From Plasmodium brasilianum (lineage: Eukaryota; Apicomplexa; Aconoidasida; Haemosporida; Plasmodiidae): 64,000 nt of DNA. The notes under the pieces were generated by a model, which saw only the letters and a list, made by a program, of their open reading frames with translations, was not told the origin of the DNA and searched no databases. The position numbers were made by a program, and so were the translations under genes. Shown here piece by piece: positions 1-12,378 of the stretch; positions within the stretch are counted from its first letter, which is position 1, and the number at the start of each line of letters is the position of its first letter. The DNA is taken from positions 1,054,001 to 1,118,000 of the forward strand of contig NC_090115.1 of NCBI RefSeq assembly GCF_023973825.1, read 5' to 3'.

Positions 1-3000
1 ATCAAGTCGACAATTCTAATAATATAGTTCTAAAAAGAATATTAAATTCATAAGATATGTTCTCTTATTATATTTTGCTTTTCGAGCATTAGAATAATAC
101 AATTAGGATGCGATAAAGTAAAAAGAAAAACAGATAAATAAAACAAAATCCTTGTATAATATACATTTTTTTTTTTACGATATTTTGCTCGTATTATTTT
201 TGTATATTATTTTTTTTTTTTTTTCTGGCTTTTGTAATATTAGATCAGTACTTATATATTAAGTTTTTTTTTCTATTTAATAAGTTTATTTGATATTTAT
301 TAAATAACTTTGTATTTTATAATTCAATGCGAAGATCCTCAGAAAGAAAAATTTCATGAAATCAACACAGTTATTCTTTAAATTTATGTGAACAAAATTT
401 TCATAGAATTAATTATATTTGATAAAATTAATGTGCGAAGAAAAAAAAAACAGAGATTTTTATATTGTGTTTTCATGAAATATTTTATTTGCTTACAAAT
501 TCATGTATATATGTGCAATTCTTTGTTTTTATTGTTTATGTACTTTTTAATTTTAATTTTTTTTTTAATACATTATGAAAATCACAGCTTGATGCTTAAT
601 ATTAAACAATATATTTATTTAAACGTTATACAAAACTAATAACATTTCATGTGATTTATTGACGTTTTTTCTATAATATGAAGCATATATTATATATTTA
701 TTTATATATTTATTAAAAATATAACATATAATATTAAAATAGATATGTACAATAAGTAAATTTTTAATATAATATAAACTAATAAAAATATTACAACAAT
801 AAAAAGTAACGCAAAGCAAAAAAACCAAATATATATAATTAAGTGTAATTGTATTAAAGAGAATATAATTGTTTAAATAGCAAATTATATATTTTTTTGT
901 TTTTATTTTATATATATATATTCTGAAAATAAGAAATGTGGAATATATTTTTAAAAAAAGGAATTTACATATTTATATTTGTAGTTCAAATTATTTCAAA
1001 ATAAAATTCATAATTACTTATATATTATAATAGGGAATACGTCCTTATAGAATAAAATATATTCAAAATAAAATAAAAAAAATTATTTTATTGACAAACA
1101 TATTCTTATTTTATATACATACTTTTAGTTATACAGATAAATATAGAGTTTCATCATAGAATAAAATAAATTAGTTTTATGCTTGAATGCAGTTAACATG
1201 AAATAAATTATATTTGTGTATATTATAATAATGTAAAAAAGGTGATTTTATTGTTATAATTAATTAATATCGTTTAATCTTATTGGATTACATAATTTCG
1301 ACCTATATATAATATGTTTAATAGCAAATTCTACATCACTAACACAGATATTTTAAAAAATATGATTTCTTATTTAGTGACATAACTGTATATGTAGTTA
1401 ACATACTATAAAAATTATTATATTTTTATTAATGCTACCTTAATTTATAACATATTTTTAATATAACAAATTATTAGGTAATACAAAAAATTTTTATTTT
1501 TCATCTTACATAGAAATAGTATACACATATTTATTTATTTAATTGTCTTTAGATATATTATACGGATGAGTTTTCCACAATAAATATCATATATCCTATC
1601 TATGTTAATCTTGAGTAATAACGTTAATATTATTAATTAATATTTACTTTTTTTAAAGTCTTATGTCTTCCCCTTTAGTGGTATACAAAATTTCTGCAAA
1701 AGAATAATTATTTTAATTCAGGGTGTTTTTGTTACCTCACTAAAATAGATAACACGAATCTTTATATGTGAACTTTTCATAGTTCTTTTAAAAACATATT
1801 CAGGAGTATCCTAATATTTTTGCAATATTATTATTATAAAAATTTATTCTGTAATTCTTGTTTTTCTGTATTTTTTAAAAATACATTTCAATTAACATAT
1901 ATGGTTATTATTTTATATTTTCATTGATTATTATAATTGAAGAGTTATAATTTAAAATTATTTAAAGAACAATGTTCTATACGGTATATCTTTCCACATA
2001 CATATATCTGATAATTTTGTTTATCAAGATGTTTCAAAATTTTTATAATTATTACTGCTGAAAACAACATCATTTTTCAATTGAAGTAAAATGGTACAAA
2101 AGATTGGCATTCTTAAAAATACAACATCAATATAGAAGTAATTCATTGTCAAATTTATTAAAAGTTTTAAAGAAGAGAGTTATGATTTATAGTTGGAATA
2201 ACTTGAAGTTTGGGAAAAAGAAAAAATATGAAAAATAACATAATATATGTTTATGTAATTATAGGCAATTTTTAGATAAATTAATTCTACTTATCATGTG
2301 TCTGTTCTTATTATTTTGTATATTAATGCTCGAGTGAAGATTTTTGCAGGAAATTGTTTTTATTGATATTAAAGAGCTTCATTCCCTTATGTGATAAATT
2401 TTAAGAAGAGTTCACTTTAGAACTTAATTTTATAATTCTTAAGAGTATAGTATTTACATTATAAATTTTGCGATTTAGTAAAAATATTATTACTATTTTG
2501 TATAATGCCCCTATTTATAAATTATTATATAATACGTTGACATTTTTAGCATGTATTAAAAGACTATATGTATTGATTGAACTATGAATATTTTTTAGAA
2601 GCGTTAAACAAACAATTTATATTAAAAATATGAAACAGATACTATTTATAAGCAATTTCTCTTAAAGAACTAAAAAATACAGGCATACATATATACACTA
2701 TTGCTATGATCATTTAAGAGGTATGGTATATTCTAATAAAATTGAATATTTAAATGAATATTTTATTTCATAATGGTATTTTTCTATATAGCTAGTATAA
2801 ATATAATAATAATAATTTGAAATTTAATATTATTTAATATTTAACTGGTTTTGTGTGTATGTATTAAAAATTAAAAATATCATAGTACTTAATATATATA
2901 ATGATTATTAAGATATACATATATATAATAATACAATTCACTTATATATATACTTAACAAAAAGTAAATTTAATGTTTTACAAAGAATTTAAGTCATTAG

Positions 3001-4397
3001 AATATGATTCCTTAATTAAAAAAAGGAAAAAACATAAACAAATTATTTAAGGGTAGTTATATGGATAAAAAGTAAATAGAACACAAGAATATTTATAAGT
3101 GAAAAGTGCTTCTAAAATTGAAATTATTCATCTATACATAAATTGTTGGAATAATTTTATTTTATAGTTCACTTGTTCTTTATAGTTATTTTATAATTTA
3201 TATTTTTTTTTTTTTTTTGTCAATATTAAAAATATATTATTGTTTATTTTATATAGTAATATTAAATGTCGTAAAAAACTATTACCAAATTCTGAGAAAT
3301 TGTAGGAGAATATAAACAAGATTCTTAATAAATATTTAAGAACTATAATGTGTATACTTTAGAATAATAAAAATGTAATAATGTTAATTTTGTTAATTTC
3401 TAAATATATTTAAAAAATTTAATTGTTTTTTCTCTTGTTTAATTTTTTTATTATGTTCTTAGAAGTTAATGTTTTTTAAGAACAATATTATAATTTTATA
3501 TTTTAAATTATTTTAATAATTTTCTTTGTACATAGTGTTTTTAGAGTTATCGTTTTCTTAGAAATATAACATAAGAGAAAAATGTTTACGTTATGTATTT
3601 TTTCCCTTAATTGTTTTAATTGAAATAATATTTCGATATTTTTGTTGATTCATTATGCTGAATCTATAAAGTACGTTTACAACTCCATGTATAAATAAAA
3701 TAATAAATAATACATTTGCTCTGATATTAGATTGAAAGAAAAAATACTATATCGTATATTTAATTACACTGTTTTTTTCTTTATTTGATATATAGATATC
3801 TTATCCTATATATTATATGTAAATTTTTTTCATTTGTTATTATTTTAAATTAATGAAACTTTGTGCATTATTTCTATGCGTATTTTTCCTTTAATCTCTG
3901 CTTTTTATTTATTTTTTTATTTTTTACTATGTTAATATTTTTACTAATTATATATAATTAATTTAAGAAAAATTAAATTATAAAATGCAGGATCATAAAT
4001 ATTTGTCATATATTAATAATTGTCTAGTTTGAACTTCAATAAAAATTATAATTTTCAAAAATTAAAGTACAAAAATAAAAAATCATGCTATATGTGTTAT
4101 TAAATTATATATATTTTTTTACATTAGGTAGAAATATATTAATCTTACCTTCTAGGTACATTATAGTGCATAACGCTTAAAACTACATTAATAGGGAACA
4201 AAACATGTATTAAGATAAATATATCACACAATGTTGTGCTAAATATCCTTTTTCACTTATTAATACTATCATTATCATGTTGTAATAATTAATATTTTTT
4301 AATAATAATTTCTTCTGGAACTTTATTTTAATAAAATTAAATAATAAATATGATAATACTGTAAAATTAATTTTTATTATCTAAGCGTATAGAACTA
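1..4397. other. AT-rich intergenic region
   Basis: This is very AT-rich DNA with poly-T runs (for example near 168-231 and 3203-3220). Apart from a weak coding-like relic at 2062-2238, I see no exon structure, export motif or RNA gene. Short open frames near 388-828 are low-complexity AT translations without family features. No fam-l partner is visible upstream of the fam-m gene at 4838. Confidence 0.6.
2062..2238 (+). pseudogene. Possible coding relic, unidentified
   Basis: A frame of 58 codons is open between a TGA and the TAA at 2236. Unlike the surrounding DNA it is less biased, with spaced tryptophans (WYKRL, SWNNL) and a lysine-rich end (KFGKKKKYEK). It has no start codon, signal sequence or splice context that I can defend. 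It could be the tail of a decayed exported-protein gene or a chance frame. No family is recognised. Confidence 0.22.
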
Positions 4398-4460
4398 TGT
4401 ATTATCTACATTCTATACTCTATACGTTTAATATTATATATAAACTCACTATTTGGAAAT
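4398..4460 (+). promoter_or_regulatory. Conserved upstream element of fam gene
   Basis: An ATTCTATAC-type repeat followed by TATAAACTCACTATTTGG lies about 420 bp before the ATG at 4838. The same layout recurs upstream of every fam-l/fam-m copy in the window. A promoter or transcription-start role is inferred; it could also be passive duplicated sequence. Confidence 0.5.
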
Positions 4461-4837
4461 ATTGAAATAATGTATATAATTTTTGTTTTTCATTCTTAAT
4501 AAGATTATTAAAAAAATAATTTAATTAGTGTAGTATATTAAAATCTATATTTATAATATTTTTTTACAAGTACAAATTATTTTATTTTAATGAAATTTTT
4601 TATTTCTAACAATTTTTAAAATAAAATTATATAATGCATTATTAATATTTTTTTTCTTTATCATTGATATAAAATATATTATACCTGTATAATTTTTATT
4701 ATGTTTCTATTAAAAAAAAAACAGTAGTACAAAAACATTTTTTAGGTAAATATAGCATCCTTTATTATAAAAAATATATTATTTTATCACTAATTTTGTC
4801 GTTATAATATATATTAGAATAATAAAATTTTTATATC

Positions 4838-5775
4838 ATGTATCAAAAAAATAAGCCACTATCTAGCATTAAATTTTTTATGTTTATCCTTTTTAATTGG
4901 ATATATCTTTTTTGCAATGATATGGTATAACAATATTATTTACGAGTATCTCAATTATTCTTATTTTCACCATTTTATTTGTATTAATATATATATCATT
5001 TTCTTGCGTCATACTATTCATTATGTTAGAAATATAATATTTACCATTTATATTTTTTTAGAATAGGTTTAACGAATCTTTGGATGAAATCTGTAAATTT
5101 GATAAAAAATTATATATAGGAAATAATAGATTATTGGCAAAATATATACAGAATAAGAATTTAAACATTTCAGGATTAAAAGAAAATATACCATATAATA
5201 CAGATTATGAAAAAAAATATATATACAATAACGAAAGGGGTACTAAAGGAAAACACAAACAGTCAAATAGAAATTTATTAAATAAGGCTCAGTACTATAC
5301 AGAGGTCGTGGATTATAATAATGGAATGTTTGATGGAGAGCATTTCCATTTTGAAAAAAAATGGATAAAAAAAAAAGATTATGACACTTTTCTTGAAAAA
5401 AACAGGAGAATTAAAAATATAGCTTTAAAAAAAATAAAATTTAGAAATTACGGATTTGGAATTGCTATATTCTTTTTTTTTTTCTTAATGGGAATAGGGT
5501 TACCCATATTACGTGCGTATGAATCAGTTAAGGAGGCACTTTTTACACCATTTAAAACTTGTTGGGAATTTATATATAATATATTAGGCCTAGGAGAAGG
5601 TGCAAACGGACAAACGCTGAATTCAGCAGTCCCAGGAGTAGAATATTTTTATCTAGCAATATTTGTCTTTCTTATCATTTTATTAGCTGTCTTGCTTATA
5701 ATAACGATTCCTAAGATCTTAAGAAATAATGAAAAATATAAAAAAATTAAGTTAATGGCTGAGTCAAATGAATAA
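4838..5775 (+). CDS. fam-m type exported protein
   Basis: This two-exon gene encodes 266 aa. Exon 1 is 4838-4924 (29 codons), intron 4925-5061 (GT...AG), exon 2 5062-5775; the join is phase 0. The leader (MYQKNKPLSS followed by a hydrophobic run) is a likely ER entry signal. A relaxed export motif RLLAK lies at residues 52-56. The fam-m signature follows: LNKAQYYTEVVDYNNG, GEHFHFEKKW, then DYDTFLEKNRRI. Two membrane segments lie at about 160-180 and 223-245, and the tail ends KILRNNEKYKKIK. P. malariae fam-m proteins are thought to be exported to the host red cell; their function is unknown. The start is fixed by the leader, since exon 2 alone has no in-frame ATG near its beginning. The leader begins MYQ where its paralogues have MEQ. 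The next gene downstream, 2.6 kb away on the same strand, is fam-l, so the order is reversed relative to the other pairs. Confidence 0.87.
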
Positions 5776-7920
5776 TAATATGTATTATTATGTAAAAATT
5801 CTATTATTATAAAATAATATTCCTTATATCTTTAATGTTATATTATTAATGAACATAAATATGATTATCATGATTTCATAAGCATATGTATATAAGCCTG
5901 GGATTTTTGATGTACTGTAGTAAACAATTAACTTCTTATTTTTGTGGTGAATTAGAATATTTAACTTCTTAAGATATTATTTCTAATGTATTAATTATTC
6001 TTTATTAAATGTATTTGATATAATATATATATTTGTAAATTTATATGCATTTTTATAAAAAATGTATGTTTACTCTTTAAAATGAATGTAGGCTTTCAGA
6101 ATATATACGCCTTTTTCGAATATTGTGATAATTTATATATTAATAAATAAGTATTTTATATCTTATATCTTGTTCTAGAGCAACATTATTCATTGTTTTC
6201 TCTATTAAGTGAATGTGCTATAATTTTCATGTTAACTATAAATGTTACTTGTCTGTATTTTATGAAATGGATTGGATATATTTATGTTTATATATGTATG
6301 TATACATATATATATATTTAATTTATGTAAGAGCTTAATATTTATTTTATATGATAGATTCTATGTAATATATTTTAATGAATATACTAATTATAAAAAT
6401 GTTTCTTAACAGAATTAAAATTTCTTTGAATAATATAAATGTGAAATAATAGATATATAAGGAAAAAAATATTTTAGTTAAATAATGATTATATATAAAT
6501 GTTTACTATATTGGGAATTGGAAGCCAATACATTTAAAGTATGACTTAACCATTATCATTTTATTATTTTCCTTAATTGCAGTTTTAGTTTAATTTTGAA
6601 CAAAATATTTAATTATATATAATATTAGAATAAATAAATAAATAAATAAATATAATATATATATATTTTTATTGTTTTTCAAATTAAATGATTAAATTAA
6701 TGAATTAATTTATATAATCAATTAATATATAATATGTACAAATTTTTTTTTTTACCATCTGATGAAAGTGAATTTCTAATAAATTATTTTAAGATTGAAA
6801 AGGTTTAAATTATCTTTAAAATTTATTAAAGTAAATATATGTTTTATACGAGCTTTTTATTATATATAGATATTAACTTAAATATGAGTATTCCGTTTTC
6901 GTAGTTATCTATAAATATAATTACTAAAATTTTGATATTATTATGAATACATATCAAAACACATATAATATATATTGAATATTACTAATTCATTCATATT
7001 TATAAATATAATTTTTTATATAAAATTATAGTAAAAAAAAGAAAATTCTTTTTTCATATAGAATTTGTAAAAACAGGTCTATCTTGGGGACTCGGGGCTT
7101 AAGTTATTTCTAGGAATACATCAAAATATATAAGTGCATTTTCTTATTCAATAGGAATATTGAATATTATATTTTTCTTATAGTGCAAAACTATGTTGTT
7201 ATAATTAATAAGAAAATGAGTAAATATATTATGTTCTAATAAATTTTAATTAAATTATTTTATGAAATTTATCTCTAATAACTATGATATGAATAATGTA
7301 TTAATACAAAACATTATATAATTTTATTATTGATGGAATTAGAATAATACATAACACTAGGAACTCTATTCTGACTTGAAAACATCTAAAATGAAAATTT
7401 AAGAATATATTTTTTGTCTTTTTGTTTTTTTCTACTATAATCTTTTTAATTATATATATATAGTTAAAAAAAAATAAATAAAATAAGTAGGTGAACATAA
7501 AAATATTTCATCTATATTAGTAATGGGGGAAAAAATTAAATAAAAATTATAATTTTCATATATTTTTATGTAACTTAAAAAATTATAATTAATTTTAACC
7601 TTTAAAAAATATGTTGTTTTATAGTTTTCGTAGTAAACTATAAATTCGATATGTTAAACATCTTATAGAACACACAAAAATATTGTTTGTTTATCTGGTT
7701 ATTAATGTCAACACCATAAATAAACTAACACAAAATGTTGTAAAAATTTTTTTTTTTTATTTATTATTACTATTATTAAAATATCACAATAACTGTTATG
7801 ATTATTAAATATTATCGTGATTTTCCAAAATAAGTAAATAAATTAAAATTCTTAGTAACAAACAAATTTTCTAAATTATATATTATTATTTAAAAATATG
7901 GAATGGTATATAATTTATAA
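5776..7920. other. AT-rich intergenic region
   Basis: This separates two tandem fam genes. It contains the 3' conserved element at 6121-6215 and a short, unusually GC-rich patch near 7078-7101 (ATCTTGGGGACTCGGGGC). The minus-strand open frame at about 7301-7498 is low-complexity and lacks family features. Nothing else is supportable. Confidence 0.55.
6121..6215 (+). repeat. Conserved 3' flanking element of fam gene
   Basis: This block lies about 350-440 bp after the stop of the fam-m gene. It has TATTGTGATAATTTATATAT, then TTGTTCTAG, then CTATTAAG. Related sequence follows the other fam-l/fam-m copies at the same distance. A role in 3' processing is possible, or it may simply mark the end of the duplicated unit. 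Confidence 0.5.
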
Positions 7921-7985
7921 TATATACATTCTATAGTATATGTATTCTATATATTCTATATTATACATAAAATCGAATGTTATAT
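7921..7985 (+). promoter_or_regulatory. Conserved upstream element of fam gene
   Basis: ATTCTATA repeats (TACATTCTATAGTATATG, then TATTCTATATATTCTATA) followed by ATACATAAAATCGAATG lie about 400 bp before the ATG at 8363. This matches the element upstream of the other fam genes. Regulatory function is inferred. Confidence 0.5.
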
Positions 7986-8362
7986 ATATTAATAAATCTT
8001 ATTTTTTATTATTAATTTGTTTTAAAAAAATACTAATAACGTTTTTTTTATCTACCCTACTTCTCTATATTATTAAATTACATTTTTTGAATATTTAAGA
8101 ACAGTGAAAATTATTTTGTTTTAAAGAAGAATTATTTTTTAGAAATAAAATTAAAAAAAATAATTTTATATTATTTTTTAAAGTTATTTATGTTTTTCTC
8201 TATTATAAAAAACATTAAACTCAAATATATTTCATTAAGTACTTAAAAAGCATTAATAAAATTATTTTGCGTTATAACAGCTATCCTATATTATTAGGTG
8301 AACATTATATGATTAATAATTATTTCTTCTACTTAATACGTTAGGTTATGAAAATATATATC

Positions 8363-9365
8363 ATGGAACAAGAAATTAAGTTACCTATTTTTATTAAAGT
8401 TTCTATTTTTATCTTTTTTAGTGCGATATGTCATTTTTTCAGTTATATGGTATTATAACATAAAGAAACGCATATTATTTATATATATAGTGTTTAATAT
8501 TTATTATCGCTGTTATTCAGTATGAGAATATTTTTTTATATAAATAATAAATATTTTTTTTGTTTTTCAGAGTATGTTTGACAAATATCTGCGTGAGAAA
8601 CAAACCATTGGAAGTACATTAAATATAAAAACTTATAGAGTACTTGCAGAATGTAAACAAGATAAATATTCAAATGTTTTATATTTAAAAAAACAGATAC
8701 CTAATGATATAATGAAAAACGAAAAATATATATATATAAACGATAAGGGCGATATACGAAAAATGAAGCAGTCAGATGTACATTCGTTGAATAACAATGG
8801 GGAACATAAACTATACGAGAAAAATAAATCTAATATATTTGAAACCAAAAAATTATCCCATATGGAAAAAAAAATATTCAAAGAGCTGGATTATATAGAT
8901 TTTCTTAAAAATAACCGTACAATTAGTGATAAAACTTACAAAAAAGTAATATGTAAAAAATTTGCATTACGATTTTCTGTACCTGTATTATTGCTTTTGT
9001 TGTTATCAGTATTGATGATAATAGATTATTATTACTTTAGTTATCTTGTATGGCGGTTGTTTGATACATTGCGTTGGTGTTTTGGCGGTTCGTGGTACGG
9101 TTCCTTAAATAGTTTATTAAAAAATTCCTCTTTAGAGTTTTTATTAAAGTCTAAAATTAAAATAACATTAAATAGATGGAGTAGTGAAGAAATATCACTG
9201 GGGTCAATACAAGATGACGATTATGTATTTGGTTTTTTTAAATATTTAATATATTTAATATATTTAATATCTTTCTTAATATTAGGTGTCACGCTTATAT
9301 TAGGAATTGTTTACTATCATAAAAAAGTTAAAAAATATCAAAAAGTTAAGTTCAGAAAAAGGTAA
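8363..9365 (+). CDS. fam-l type exported protein
   Basis: This two-exon gene encodes 293 aa. Exon 1 is 8363-8449, intron 8450-8570, exon 2 8571-9365; phase 0. The hydrophobic leader begins MEQEIKLPIFIKVSIFIF. Residues 52-56 are RVLAE, the one copy here that matches the strict PEXEL pattern RxLxE. The fam-l signature follows: NKSNIFETKKLSHMEKKIFKELDY, with DYxxFLxxNRTI. Membrane segments lie at about 163-181 and 255-277, and the tail is YYHKKVKKYQKVKFRKR. A run of imperfect 9-nt repeats encodes YLIYLIYLI at the start of the second membrane segment. Export to the infected red cell is inferred from leader and PEXEL; molecular function is unknown. No fam-m partner follows at the usual 3.5 kb; a different relic lies at 12.1 kb instead. 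Confidence 0.88.
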
Positions 9366-12111
9366 AATATACAAAAGGAACATGTTTCCTCGTATAAAGA
9401 AGTCTTTAATAAGAAATAATACCTGTAATATTCTTAGTGCTATGATTAATAAATGTAACTATAGCTGCTTAAATTTTATAAATAATTCCACATATAGGTG
9501 GACTTTTTTATGTTCAAGAGTAGAATATGTTGTTAGTTTTTTAGTGAATTTTAATGCATTAATATTTTTCATTTCGTATTATATAATATTTTTTCATTTT
9601 AATTAATTATATTTCTCATTATATGCTTATATATCCTTATTTAAATAGATTTTTATAAACAAATAATATTTGCATATTAAATTAATTATATGATGGCACA
9701 ATATATATAATTTTATGGTATTATTGTGATAATATATATATTAAATAAAAGGAGCTGCTTCCTATTTTATACCTAGTTCTAGTAGATGCTGGTTTTCTTT
9801 TATGTTATTAAGAAAATGTACTTTTTGCTTTAAATTAGCAATAAATGATTACTTCGTAATATTTAATAAAAGAAAATTAATATATTTTGTTGTTTTCATA
9901 TGCATATACGTATTTCCTTTACTAAAGAGAAATTTAATATTCATTATATAAAATATGTTTTTTAAGAATATACTATAAGAAATAACAACAGTAAACAACA
10001 TATTAATGCACTTTTAGTTTTTTCTGAATAATATTAATTTATATATATATATAAATAAAAAAATATCCTTGTTAAATATACATTATTTATTATTGTTTAC
10101 CAAATGATAAATTGTGTATCTTCACGATTAACTGAATATTTGAATTGTGTATAATTAAACTTAATTTTGTTAATAATTACATTGTATTACGCTTAATTTA
10201 ATATATATCCGGAAAATTATTAAATAAATAAATTATATATATGTGCATCTTCTTGTGTGACATAAACATATTTAATGAATGAATTTATTCTTATCATATA
10301 TTGATATATATATGTATAAATACGGTTTTTATCTTTTTTATAATAGTAATATTTTAAATATATGTACATATTTATAAAAAGCTAAGTTATTCCTACTTGT
10401 AATTAAAAAATAATTAATACGTTACAACAGTGAAATAATGTATATGTACTTTTTTATATATATTTCCTATTTTTCATGTATATATATATATATTTTATAT
10501 TGATAATTAATAATGAATTTATATATATAGAACTTATTTTTTAAATATAATTAAAATAAAAAAAAAAATTTTGCTTTTTTTTAGAAAAATACTAAGTACA
10601 TAGAGTTGTTTTTTTGTTTTAAATAAATTTTAATTAGTCCTATTCGAAATTATAATGTATTTTTGTAGAAGATTTAATTAATTGTAATGTATATAATTTC
10701 TCATGAAGCTGTTTCACCAGTAATTTTCATAACTAAATTTAATATACAAAATTTTCCTTTTTATAGATTCAAATGAATATTATAATATAGTAATAATATA
10801 TATTTTAGTAATCGCATTCCTTTACAATTGAGATGTAATATTTAGTCAATGGAATAATACGTATATTTATCTTTGCAAAAATATACTAATAAGACAAAGA
10901 ATATGAGATTAATATATATAAAAAGCTCTGCATGGTGAAATAGAAAAGATTGCTGATAATATTTTTAATAAAATGTATATATTTTTTTTTTTTTTTTTAT
11001 AATATTAAATATTACTTTATTTTATTAAATTATATTCTTCTGTGTACGTAATATATATATTTATGTGGAATAATTATATTAAGATAACATATTTTGTTAG
11101 TTGAATATATATGAAATAAAAAGAAATGCGTCACAAAAATTGAAAAAGTGTAGGTCTCATTATATCATAATATTACATATTTAGATATATAAGAAAAATA
11201 CTTTGATTAAATATTCACTTATAATACTATGTTTAACGTCACATGTTATATTAGTAGATTTATATTCAAGAATATAAATCCGTAGGTATCTTAAATATTA
11301 AAAATTTTAACATATTCTAATAATTCCTTTTTTTTTTATCACTTTATAACAATTAAGTTATATTTATCCAAAAAATTATTATTCAAAATTTTTCATTATA
11401 TATTTTTTAATAGCCCCATTATATATAAAAATATAAATAATTATAAATTCAAGTATTATATGTATACAATTGGAAAACACGAAAAAATTAAAGGAATGAT
11501 ATGCATACAAGTTTGAAATGTAAGTAACAATATTAAAGGATTATTTAATAAAGTATATAATATATACATTTATCTGAAAATTTGTATAGTTAAATCAAAA
11601 ATTAAGATAATGAAAATTTTTGATACAATTAGAATGACATATTTTTCAAGTATTTATTCTATTTTTTTGATATTATATAATTTTTTTTTACTTGTTTTTC
11701 TAAAATATACATAAAGTTAAATATATGACATTGAATTTCATTAACGCCGGAATTCAAATGTCAACGTAATAAAATAATTTGTGCATAAAGAACTTTAAAA
11801 CAGAGGCTCAAGTTAAATGATTTACAAAAAAAAAGAAAGAACTTTTTTTTGAAACTTCTCCCAGTTAATTTTTTAATTTACCTATGTAATTATTATAATT
11901 TAACATATATACATATTTATATATTTTTTTTTCTTAACATTATTTAAATTATTCTATAGTATTTGAGTATATATATGAGTAAAAAATATTAATTGCACAT
12001 ATACATGTATCCATAATATATTATTTACTACATATCTTAAGTTCTTGAGTTTATTTCACTTTTTTATTTCTCTATTTTACTTTGCTTTCTTTCCTTTATT
12101 TCTTTTTTCAG
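9366..12111. other. AT-rich intergenic region
   Basis: This is very AT-rich DNA after the fam-l stop. The only recognisable element is the conserved 3' block at 9721-9820. The frame at 9307-9606 overlaps the fam-l end in another phase and looks spurious. A poly-T run lies near 10980-11000. No gene is supported. Confidence 0.55.
9721..9820 (+). repeat. Conserved 3' flanking element of fam gene
   Basis: TTATTGTGATAATATATATA, then CCTAGTTCTAG, then GTTATTAAGAAAATGTA, about 355-455 bp after the fam-l stop. The last part is identical over 17 nt to the block after the fam-l gene at 56395. Confidence 0.5.
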
Positions 12112-12378
12112 TTAATGCTTTAAAAATTAAAATTCTTAAAAAATTATTAAAATTTAATGGAATATCCAAAAGAATGATTAAAAGTAATTTAATATATAAA
12201 CTGTATGTTTCCATTGGGACAGAGTTTCTAAAGCGTTAATATAATATTGAATTTATATGATAATTTTCGTGACATAAATAATTATTATTCTAAAAATTAT
12301 TTTATTTTTGCTACTGGTGTACTTTTTATCATTTTAGCTTTAATTACTTATGGAATGCGAAAACAGAAATTTTATTAA
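12112..12378 (+). pseudogene. Relic of an exported/membrane protein gene, last exon
   Basis: A pyrimidine-rich tract ends in a good acceptor (TTCTTTTTTCAG, 12100-12111). The sequence after it codes in one frame (NALKIKILKKLLKFNG... to FLKR, stop at 12237). It then continues in another frame with NLYDNFRDINNYYSKN, a clear membrane segment (YFIFATGVLFIILALITYG) and a short basic end MRKQKFY before TAA at 12376. The two parts read as one C-terminal exon broken by a frameshift. This lysine-rich body, single late membrane segment and basic end resembles other Plasmodium exported-protein families. The exact family is not recognised, and no exon 1 was found upstream. Confidence 0.38.

Noticed and set aside
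388..828. Open frames on both strands (+388-639, -619-828)
   Set aside because: The translations are only F, I, Y, N and K rich, overlap each other, and show no leader plus motif or splice context; typical chance frames in AT-rich DNA.
7301..7498. Minus-strand 65-codon frame
   Set aside because: Hydrophobic and lysine-rich by composition, no family features or start context, and no match to the relics seen elsewhere.
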